DNA of 10,000 nucleotides from an uncultured Methylococcaceae bacterium. Its GTDB lineage: Bacteria > Pseudomonadota > Gammaproteobacteria > Methylococcales > Methylomonadaceae. The first letter of the stretch is position 1. The number at the start of each line of letters is the position of its first letter. The translations under genes were made by a program, and so were the position numbers. Location: assembly GCA_903839795.1 (NCBI GenBank), contig CAIMDR010000242.1, positions 1 to 10,000 of the forward strand, given 5' to 3'. The notes beneath the pieces were generated by a model. The model searched no databases. It saw only the letters and a program-made list of their open reading frames with translations, and had not been told where the DNA came from. Below are positions 1 through 6,284 of the stretch, in pieces.

Positions 1-2
1 AA

Positions 3-824
3 ATTGCTGCAACCTGGCTGGCTTTGGGGCTGGATACGTCAAATGCCGTTTTTTACCGGCAGTCTGATGTGCCGGAAATCATGGAATTAACATGGATGTT
101 AACCTGCGTGGCCTCCAAAGGTTTAATGAACCGGGCGCATGCCTATAAAGCGGCGGTTGCTGAAAATGAACAAAGTGGCGAAAACGATCCCGATAAAGGC
201 ATTAATATGGGCTTGTTCAGCTATCCAATATTAATGGCGGCCGATATTTTACTGTTTAATGCCAATAAAGTGCCGGTCGGTAAAGATCAAATACAGCACA
301 TTGAAATGGCTCGGGATATTGGCGGACGCTTTAACCATATTTATGGCGAACACTTTGTTTTGCCAGAAGCTGTTATTGATGAACATGGCGCAATTTTATC
401 AGGACTTGATGGCCGCAAAATGAGTAAAAGCTACAATAATACGATTCCATTATTTGAGCCTGAGAAAAAGTTAAAAAAACTGATTAACAAAATCAAAACC
501 AATTCTCTGGAACCCGGCGAACCAAAAGACCCTGAGGGTTGTACCTTATTTAGCATCTACAGGGCGTTTGCTACAACGGCAGAAGTACTTGAAATACGCC
601 AACGTTATGCAGAAGGTATTGCTTGGGGTGAAATGAAACGGGTATTGTTTGAGCATATTAATGAGCATATTACGCCGGCAAGAGAGCGCTACGAGGCGTT
701 AATGCAAGCACCGGAACATATCGAAGAACAATTACAGGAAGGCGCAATAAAAGCACGCGCAGTCAGCGTGCCCTTTATTAAAGAATTACGTAAAGCCGTT
801 GGTATCTCGCGGATTTCAGTGTGA
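3..824 (+). CDS. trpS: Tryptophan--tRNA ligase (TrpS), 5'-truncated by the window edge
   Basis: Cytoplasmic class I aminoacyl-tRNA synthetase that activates tryptophan with ATP and loads it on tRNA-Trp. The open frame enters from the left edge, so 273 C-terminal residues are visible. By comparison with the roughly 334-residue E. coli enzyme, about 60-65 N-terminal residues, including the HIGH-type motif, lie outside. Visible landmarks are an ATWLALGLD segment right at the edge (E. coli has LYLACGID), the block [35 protein letters not shown] residues of the tryptophan and ATP pocket, and the KMSKS signature at visible residues 139-143 (bases 417-431). The C-terminal half has the alpha-helical anticodon-binding region. 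The stop TGA at 822-824 overlaps the GTG start of the next gene, suggesting translational coupling. The TTG at 24 is an internal Leu codon, not a start. Identification is very secure. Confidence 0.96.
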   Translation: MAATWLALGLDTSNAVFYRQSDVPEIMELTWMLTCVASKGLMNRAHAYKAAVAENEQSGENDPDKGINMGLFSYPILMAADILLFNANKVPVGKDQIQHIEMARDIGGRFNHIYGEHFVLPEAVIDEHGAILSGLDGRKMSKSYNNTIPLFEPEKKLKKLINKIKTNSLEPGEPKDPEGCTLFSIYRAFATTAEVLEIRQRYAEGIAWGEMKRVLFEHINEHITPARERYEALMQAPEHIEEQLQEGAIKARAVSVPFIKELRKAVGISRISV

Positions 825-1543
825 AAAAGGCAAAGTTCAGCGAGTGGCTTAAACAATCACTGCTGTTTGTCAGTCATGATCCTTGGATTTGGGCCGGCTA
901 TACGTTGTTTGTCGGTGTTATTATGACGATTGGCAAGGTGTCTCTGGCGCTGGGTATTTTACTGTCGGTAACGTCTTTATTTGTTGGCGTAGGCGTTGCC
1001 AAATATATTGACCTTAAGCATTCAACAGAAAGTTCGGTCGGTTTGTACTGGGCAATCAATAAAAGTTTGCCGTTAGGGGGGCTGGCGGCTGGCACTATCA
1101 TGATTTTTTGGTTTGCCTTTATGGTAGTGGCCAATCTTTTAACGGGTGAGGTGGATAAAATTGGCCGGTTCTTCTTTTATTGGGAGCTAACCCCGGAAAA
1201 CCTTAATCATCGGTCAGCACGCGAGATAGCCAACTGGATTTATTCGTACGCTAATATTACGTTGATTTTTACCTTGTTAATGCTGACCAGCTTTGCCAGT
1301 TGGTTTAGTTACCCCTTGATGTTGTTTAAAGACCAAAGCTGGAGTCAGGCAATAGAGCGAGGTAATCATGCCGTTTCCAGAAACCAGAATGCCCTCTATA
1401 AATCGCTGGCATTTATAGTGGCCGAGGCGTTACTTTGCACGACTGTCACACCGTTGTTAACCCCTGTTTTGTATATGCTGACCTCAACGATGATGTATGT
1501 TTCTTATAAGAGTATTTTTGAAGTCAGTAAGCCATCGTTATAA
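821..1543 (+). CDS. Six-helix integral membrane protein of unknown function
   Basis: 240-residue inner-membrane protein that I cannot assign to a function. Hydrophobic segments fall at about residues 22-40, 43-63, 84-107, 145-168, 191-208 and 210-230, giving six likely membrane helices. A short basic N-terminus and no signal peptide suggest the N-terminus is cytoplasmic. Between helices 4 and 5 the pattern [17 protein letters not shown] followed by N-rich residues resembles the 'F-D-x(n)-A-x-S/N' loop seen in BPSS1780/DUF2189-type membrane proteins; that family link is an inference from pattern only. The GTG start is chosen because it overlaps the trpS stop by four bases (GTGA), a usual sign of coupled translation, and no better start lies downstream before the first helix. 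The tandem hairpins at 1568-1632 end the unit, so trpS and this gene probably share a transcript. Confidence 0.8.
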   Translation: MKKAKFSEWLKQSLLFVSHDPWIWAGYTLFVGVIMTIGKVSLALGILLSVTSLFVGVGVAKYIDLKHSTESSVGLYWAINKSLPLGGLAAGTIMIFWFAFMVVANLLTGEVDKIGRFFFYWELTPENLNHRSAREIANWIYSYANITLIFTLLMLTSFASWFSYPLMLFKDQSWSQAIERGNHAVSRNQNALYKSLAFIVAEALLCTTVTPLLTPVLYMLTSTMMYVSYKSIFEVSKPSL

Positions 1544-1567
1544 TTTTGGTTTTATCGGACTGTCATT

Positions 1568-1603
1568 ATTATAGGTGCGTATTTATTAATACGCGCCTAT
1601 AAT
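1568..1603 (+). terminator. Long stem-loop after the trpS unit
   Basis: Arms 1568-1583 and 1588-1603 pair over 16 positions with a single G-T wobble (T1576 with G1595) around a four-base loop TATT. It starts 24 bases after the stop of the membrane protein gene. No T tract follows directly on the + strand, so on its own it is not a classical terminator. It may act together with the next hairpin, or protect the 3' end of the transcript. Its near-perfect symmetry would let it fold on either strand. Confidence 0.7.
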
Positions 1604-1607
1604 CAGC

Positions 1608-1632
1608 GCGATTCCAAATCGCAGTTTTTTTT
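1608..1632 (+). terminator. Rho-independent terminator hairpin with T tract
   Basis: Arms GCGATT (1608-1613) and AATCGC (1617-1622) enclose the loop CCA. Two bases later comes an uninterrupted run of eight T (1625-1632). This matches the form of an intrinsic terminator for the trpS/membrane protein unit. The stem is only 6 bp, but the preceding 16-bp stem-loop at 1568-1603 may reinforce it. Confidence 0.7.
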
Positions 1633-1918
1633 ATTAAACAGCATGTCGCCAAAATTCCAGGCATCTCGACGCAGATAAGTAACGTTTCATCTTGATGTCA
1701 TATCAATAGGTTATTGTTTTACGTTATAACCCTTTTTCTTTTGTTTCCCGCGATTTAGAAAATCACCCTGCGCAGTCGACACCAAAAAACCTCATGCAAA
1801 AATTACCCTCAGAAAACAGGATCATACCTCATTGCTTATGAAATACCCCGCTCCCGCCACGCTGCACTATGATGGAGAATGTCAATTAAACCCAAAACGA
1901 TCAGATTATTTAAACCGG
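1633..1918. promoter_or_regulatory. Leader region of the porin gene with overlapping small dyads
   Basis: No convincing gene in these 286 bases. Two adjoining dyads are visible: TTGAT (1692-1696) with ATCAA (1702-1706), and CAATA (1704-1708) with TATTG (1712-1716), sharing bases 1704-1706. Shortly after lies the palindrome GTTATAAC (1722-1729), which contains a TATAAC -10-like hexamer; no good -35 lies at the right distance. These could be operator sites for porin control, but this is inference. An open frame in phase with the porin runs upstream to a TTG at 1832 and an ATG at 1838. Its peptide contains LHYDGEC, similar to the start of DCC/DUF393 proteins, and is discussed as a finding. Confidence 0.35.
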
Positions 1919-3364
1919 ATGCAGATTTTAAAAATACTGCTGTTGTGCGCAGTATTCTCAGCCACGTCAGCGCAAGCCGAGAACTATCCGGATTTAAATG
2001 ATGACAGCGAGTTTTCAGTCATGAAAACACTGTCTGATCGTGGCTTGCACAACTTGCAAGATGAACGATGGAATCTTTACTCACAGGGAACTTATATTTC
2101 AAGCTTTAAACAGGCATTCCCGGCAGCTTATACTAATTTTAACGATTCGCCCAATTCATTATTACCTGATGCAGAGCGAGGCTTTACTGGAACAGTGACC
2201 TTTTACGCCGGACTTAAAGGATGGACTGGTGCGGAATTTTATATAGCGCCGGAAATGATTTCTGAACGACCGCTTTCCGGATTAAAAGGGATAGGCGGAG
2301 CCATTCAAAACTTTGAGCTACAAAAAAACGGTGCGGCACCTGCCACCTGGTATCCGTCGAGAGCCATTTACAGACAAACCGTTTCACTCGGGGGCACACA
2401 AAGTAACGTTAAATCCGGCCCCATGCAATTAGCAGGGACTGTCAACAGTCGCCGCTTTGTTTTTACCGCAGGTACTTTTAGCATTCTTGATATGTTTGAT
2501 AAAAATACCTATGCAGGGGATCTTCGTCGTCAATTTGTAAATATGGCATTTTTGGCCAATGCTGCCTACGACTTTGCTGCCGATGCACGGGGCTATACGA
2601 CAGGATTGGTGGGCGAATTTTATTTTGATGATTGGGCCTTTAGATTTGCGCGAATTGCCGGCCCTAAAAATCCTAACGATTTATTCCTGAATTTTCAGAT
2701 GTTAAGCAACTATGGCGATCAGGTAGAACTGGAACATAAACATGTTATTAAAAACCAGCCAGGGGCGATAAAAATTCTGGGTTATAGAAATCAGGAAAAG
2801 TCGGGGAGTTTTACTGATGCCATTGCGGCATTCCAGGCAGATAAGGCAAAGAATGCAACAACTTGCACAGGCTATAATTATGACTCTGGCAATGCGGGTG
2901 CACCTGATCTTTGTTGGGCCAGAAAATCGAATATAAAAATGGGCATCGGCATCAACATGGAGCAGGCCATTACTGAAGACATAGGCCTCTTTTTCAGAGG
3001 CATGTATTCGGATGGTAAAACTGAAGTTTATTCTTATGTACCCGCAGATCGATCATTATCTTTTGGTACGGCCATCAAGGGGATGCGTTGGGGGCGGGAA
3101 AAAGATTCGGTAGGACTGGGTTATGCACAGAGTTGGATTTCAAGTCAACACGTCGACTATCTGAATATGGGCGGGGTTGACGGATTTATCGGCGATGGTA
3201 AGATCAATTACAAACCGGAGCAGGTTGTCGATATTTACTACCAATGGCATGTCGTTAAATCCGCTTGGCTGACTTTTGACTATCAATATTTAGCCAATCC
3301 TGCTTACAACGCGGATCGTGGCCCCGTTAACATCTATAATACCCGCGTACATTTTGAATTTTAA
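1919..3364 (+). CDS. OprB-family carbohydrate-selective porin
   Basis: Outer-membrane beta-barrel protein of 481 residues, expected to let small sugars or related solutes diffuse into the periplasm. The start at 1919 gives a textbook signal peptide: MQILK, a hydrophobic core, then ATSAQA before ENYPDL, with cleavage expected after residue 20. The open frame extends 29 codons further upstream, but that extension would bury the signal peptide. No good Shine-Dalgarno precedes either start. Family-type segments are the early FNDSPNSLLPDAERGFTG block, GAEFYIAPEM, PLSGLKGIGG, LAGTVNSRRFVFTAGTFS, NAAYDFAADARGYT and NYGDQVELEH, all typical of OprB-like porins. Alternating aromatic strands run to a C-terminal HFEF, with the final Phe used for barrel assembly. 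The mature protein holds only two cysteines, C316 and C332, in one probable loop. The true substrate cannot be read from sequence. The gene stands alone between a terminator and the efflux operon leader. Confidence 0.85.
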   Translation: MQILKILLLCAVFSATSAQAENYPDLNDDSEFSVMKTLSDRGLHNLQDERWNLYSQGTYISSFKQAFPAAYTNFNDSPNSLLPDAERGFTGTVTFYAGLKGWTGAEFYIAPEMISERPLSGLKGIGGAIQNFELQKNGAAPATWYPSRAIYRQTVSLGGTQSNVKSGPMQLAGTVNSRRFVFTAGTFSILDMFDKNTYAGDLRRQFVNMAFLANAAYDFAADARGYTTGLVGEFYFDDWAFRFARIAGPKNPNDLFLNFQMLSNYGDQVELEHKHVIKNQPGAIKILGYRNQEKSGSFTDAIAAFQADKAKNATTCTGYNYDSGNAGAPDLCWARKSNIKMGIGINMEQAITEDIGLFFRGMYSDGKTEVYSYVPADRSLSFGTAIKGMRWGREKDSVGLGYAQSWISSQHVDYLNMGGVDGFIGDGKINYKPEQVVDIYYQWHVVKSAWLTFDYQYLANPAYNADRGPVNIYNTRVHFEF

Positions 3365-3690
3365 TCGCTGTGCAAATAAACCACAAACAGGTTGTTTTAC
3401 ACCTATCGACATTGTTTAGTCTTCCGTTATCTTGAAAAGATAGTTCATTTGCTCATAAAATTAGTGTGTTACAAATCTATAGGTGGTTGGCATGATAATC
3501 GCTTGTATATATTTTTAGCACGCTATACATTTTCAGATAAATAATTTCTATGTCGAATTGGAAGTTTAATTTCTGAAGTCAATAGTTAACGGGTATTGCA
3601 GTCAATCTGATTATTGCATCAGTTTGGCTGAATAATGACTCATTTACCGGACTCTTTAAATCTTAAATGTTTTCCATTTAGATAAAATTC
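3365..3690. promoter_or_regulatory. Upstream region of the efflux operon, candidate promoters and a dyad
   Basis: No gene is seen in these 326 AT-rich bases; a promoter for the efflux operon should lie here. A dyad TATCTT (3428-3433) / AAGATA (3437-3442) overlaps a -35-like TTGAAA (3432-3437), which is followed after 18 bases by TAAAAT (3456-3461). A second weak candidate is TTGGCA (3487-3492) with TATTTT (3510-3515) 17 bases on, or TATATT at 3508. Either would give a leader of some 170-220 bases. No clear terminator for the porin gene was found; a poor AACC/GGTT stem lies near 3380-3394. I see no CusR-like or MerR-like operator that I would name. Confidence 0.3.
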
Positions 3691-5049
3691 ATGAATAAAA
3701 AATTTTTAAAACCAACAGCCTCCGCGCTGTTGTTAAGCTTTACTATGGCGTTTAACGTTTACGGACAGAATCAGGCGCTCTCGCTGGATGAAGTCCTGTC
3801 GATTTTTTATCAGCGTAATCTCGATTTGATTGCCGCTCAATATAATATTGATCAATCTTTCGCACAAGCCGTCATTGCCGCAGCAATCCCCAACCCAACG
3901 GTTGGCTTTCAGATTGGTGAGCTCAGTAGCAGTAATCTCAATAAGGGTTCCGGTGCAACGGGCTGTAATCATGATCAAAATGTTTCCTGCGGTGCAGCCG
4001 AATATTATTCGTTTAGTCAGTTGATTGAAGTGGCGGGTAAGCGTGGTTTGCGTATACAAAGCAGCGGTTTTGCAACGCAAGCGGCGGAAAGCGATTTTCG
4101 CGATGCGGTACGTATTTTTTCCAACATGGTCAGGCATGCCTACTATCAGTTGTTACAAATGCAAAAAAACCGCTGGTTGGCTCAGGAAATTGTCGATCAT
4201 TACGAAGTTATTACCAAAGCCAACAACCTGCGAATGAAAAGCGGCGATATTTCCGAGTCCGATTTTCTGCGCGTTAAAATGGAAGCCATGCGTGCGCAAT
4301 CGGATCTTGATAATGCATACACGGTAGTAGAAATGGCACAAGCCGATTTGGCGGTCATTTTGCGCTGGCCGGATAAAAGTTTGCAATTTGAAGCCAAAGA
4401 GCAATGGCCTGAAGTCAAGAGTATCGGTCAGGGTCTTCCGAAAGAAGAGTTGATTAGCAAAGCCTTGCAACAACGCCCGGATTTACAGGGTGACAAATTG
4501 CGTGCCGATCAGGCAGACCGGGAATTGGAATTGGCGAGACGACTTAAATATCCGGATGTCACCATCACTGGCGGCTATGCGCATGATCCCAGCAATAATG
4601 CACTTAACACGGGTTTCGTTGGCGTCAGTGTACCATTACCGTTATTTTATCAATACCAAGGCGAAGCCGATAAAGCGGCCGTCAATTTAAATCAGAGCCG
4701 ACTGGTTGCGCAGCAGACAGAACTCGGCATTCGCAACGATGTTATCAGTACCTTGGCGGCTTGGAACAGTGCCGGAAAAATAGTGCAGCGGTTCAGGGAG
4801 GGTTTGCTTGACGATGCCCTGACTGTCAGAGATAGCTCGGAACTGGCATACAGCAAAGGTGCCACCAGTGTGTTGGATTTTATCGAAGCCCAGCGCAGCT
4901 ATAAAAATGTAATGCGTGATTATTATGCGGCAGAGATTAACCGCGCCAATGCTTATTACGATTTGGAAAAATCGCTGGGGGTGGAATTGGATGTCGATAA
5001 AGCGCCGGTCGCCCATAACAAGAAAAACCAGGCAAGCTTACAAAAGTAG
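3691..5049 (+). CDS. Outer-membrane efflux factor, TolC/CzcC family
   Basis: 452-residue precursor of the trimeric outer-membrane channel that carries substrate from the RND pump and its adaptor across the outer membrane. It has a signal peptide (MNKKFLK, hydrophobic core, then VYG before QNQ), with no lipobox cysteine, unlike CusC-type factors, which are usually lipoproteins. Two OEP repeats are visible: about residues 30-225, starting with LSLDEVLSIFYQRNLDL and IPNPTVGFQ, and about 255-435, with QQRPDLQGDKLRADQADRE, VSVPLPLF and KGATSVLDFIEAQRSY. These are characteristic of the CzcC branch. The first barrel loop holds the only two cysteines, C92 and C100, with H94 and D95 between them. The ATG at 3691 has no recognisable Shine-Dalgarno, yet it is the only start that gives a signal peptide. 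It is the first gene of the operon and lies 51 bases before the adaptor start. Confidence 0.92.
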   Translation: MNKKFLKPTASALLLSFTMAFNVYGQNQALSLDEVLSIFYQRNLDLIAAQYNIDQSFAQAVIAAAIPNPTVGFQIGELSSSNLNKGSGATGCNHDQNVSCGAAEYYSFSQLIEVAGKRGLRIQSSGFATQAAESDFRDAVRIFSNMVRHAYYQLLQMQKNRWLAQEIVDHYEVITKANNLRMKSGDISESDFLRVKMEAMRAQSDLDNAYTVVEMAQADLAVILRWPDKSLQFEAKEQWPEVKSIGQGLPKEELISKALQQRPDLQGDKLRADQADRELELARRLKYPDVTITGGYAHDPSNNALNTGFVGVSVPLPLFYQYQGEADKAAVNLNQSRLVAQQTELGIRNDVISTLAAWNSAGKIVQRFREGLLDDALTVRDSSELAYSKGATSVLDFIEAQRSYKNVMRDYYAAEINRANAYYDLEKSLGVELDVDKAPVAHNKKNQASLQK

Positions 5050-5058
5050 CCGATTGTC

Positions 5059-5073
5059 GGGCGTAACACGCCC
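5059..5073 (+). other. Small perfect hairpin between outer-membrane factor and adaptor genes
   Basis: GGGCGT (5059-5064) pairs perfectly with ACGCCC (5068-5073) around the loop AAC, giving a GC-rich 6-bp stem ten bases after the stop of the upstream gene. The next bases are AAATCAAA, so there is no T tract and it is not a normal terminator. It may mark an RNA processing or stability point that adjusts the amount of outer-membrane factor relative to adaptor and pump; this is inference. Confidence 0.45.
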
Positions 5074-5100
5074 AAATCAAAGAATTAGGCTGTGCAGATA

Positions 5101-6270
5101 ATGGATGTGAATAAACAAATGGTTCATCAAAGAAAAAAATGGTTTTTATGCGGCTTGTTGCTAACGGCAATGTTAACAGCTTGTTCCGATTCAGCAGATA
5201 AAACCCAGCCGGTTCCGCAACCGCCCAAAGTGAAGGGCGAAGTGCATTTGGCGCAGGACTCGCCGAAAAAAGCGTATGTCAAGACCGCCAGTTTAAGCTT
5301 GACTCAACACCCCTTGCTGGAGCCGTTGACCGGAAAAATAACCTATAACGAAAGTGTAACTTCACGGATTAGTTCGCCGGTCGCCGGTCGGGTTATCGGG
5401 TCACCGGCTGCCTTTGGTACTCAGGTTCAAGCCGGTTCGGTATTACTGCAACTGGACAGTCCCGATGTCGCCGCTGCCGAAGCAGATTATGCCAAGGCAC
5501 AAGCAGGTTTAACGCTGGCCAGCCATGCCTTGTCTCGCCAGCAAGCCCTTTATGCCGGTAAAGCCGTAGCCCAAAAGGAGCTGCAACAGTCGCAAAACGA
5601 TTTTAATGATGCCCGCAGCGAGGTGCAGCGTACTCAGAATCGACTGAAAAACCTACACATAAACGCGGGGCAAAGCAATGGTCAATTCGCTTTGCGCTCG
5701 CCGATAGCTGGCGCAGTGGTTGAGCGCAACGTTAATCCGGGCATTGAAGTGCGGCCTGATCGTGATGGTTCTTTATTTGTAGTATCCGATACTAAAAAAC
5801 TAACGTTGTTGATGGCGGTTTTTGAAGTCAATCTGAGTAAAATAAAATTGGGGCAAAAATTATCGATTTCAGTCCCTGCTTATGGCAACGAGATTTTTCC
5901 TGCTACCGTGCAGTACATCGGTCAAGTGCTGGATGAGAAGACGCGTACCGTACAAGTCCGTTGCGATTTGCCCAATACCGATGGTCGTTTATTACCCGGC
6001 ATGTACGCGACCATCACCGTGGAAAGTGATCCCGACGATAAGGCTATCGTGATTCCGCTGACGGCTGTTTTTACCGAGGGTGATGCTGATTATGTATTTA
6101 TTGCTATCGACGAAAATCACTATCAGCAACGTGCGGTTGAAATTGGTCTGCGACTTAAAGACAAGGCCGTTGTAACTCAAGGCTTGCAACCTAATGAACA
6201 GGTGGTGACTGATGGTGCGCTAACGCTGCGTGCCGAAGAAGAAGTCGAAACCAGTAGCGACAAGCCTTAG
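5101..6270 (+). CDS. RND efflux periplasmic adaptor (membrane fusion protein), lipoprotein, CzcB-like
   Basis: 389-residue adaptor that joins the RND pump to the outer-membrane channel. Domains in order, numbered from the ATG at 5101: an N-terminal signal with lipobox LTAC, lipidated Cys at 28; first half-lipoyl at about 88-119 (SSPVAGRV...G.QVQAGSVLLQLDSPD); alpha-helical hairpin at about 121-187, rich in Ala, Gln and Leu; second half-lipoyl at about 196-228 (LRSPIAGAVVERNVNPGIEV); beta-barrel at about 234-309, ending in LLPGMYATITV; membrane-proximal domain to about 380. The N-terminal tail after Cys28 has no His-rich stretch as in some CzcB proteins and none of the methionines used by CusB for Cu(I), so no metal-binding tail is evident. 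A GTG at 5092 and an ATG at 5119 are alternative starts; 5101 keeps a normal lipoprotein signal. The RND gene begins 14 bases after the stop. Confidence 0.9.
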   Translation: MDVNKQMVHQRKKWFLCGLLLTAMLTACSDSADKTQPVPQPPKVKGEVHLAQDSPKKAYVKTASLSLTQHPLLEPLTGKITYNESVTSRISSPVAGRVIGSPAAFGTQVQAGSVLLQLDSPDVAAAEADYAKAQAGLTLASHALSRQQALYAGKAVAQKELQQSQNDFNDARSEVQRTQNRLKNLHINAGQSNGQFALRSPIAGAVVERNVNPGIEVRPDRDGSLFVVSDTKKLTLLMAVFEVNLSKIKLGQKLSISVPAYGNEIFPATVQYIGQVLDEKTRTVQVRCDLPNTDGRLLPGMYATITVESDPDDKAIVIPLTAVFTEGDADYVFIAIDENHYQQRAVEIGLRLKDKAVVTQGLQPNEQVVTDGALTLRAEEEVETSSDKP

Positions 6271-6284
6271 AAGAGAATATTGAC

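Noticed and set aside
24..26. TTG as a start codon for trpS
   Set aside because: Conserved TrpS residues (ATWLA) continue in the same frame to the left edge, so the gene starts outside the window.
1832..1918. Longer start (TTG 1832 or ATG 1838) for the porin
   Set aside because: It would put 27-29 residues before an otherwise perfect signal peptide, and neither start has a well-placed Shine-Dalgarno.
3733..4137. 134-residue open frame on the minus strand
   Set aside because: It lies wholly antisense to the outer-membrane factor, which has clear OEP repeats; the antisense peptide shows no family pattern or operon context.
5059..5073. Terminator between outer-membrane factor and adaptor
   Set aside because: The hairpin has no T tract, and the flanking genes belong to one functional complex.
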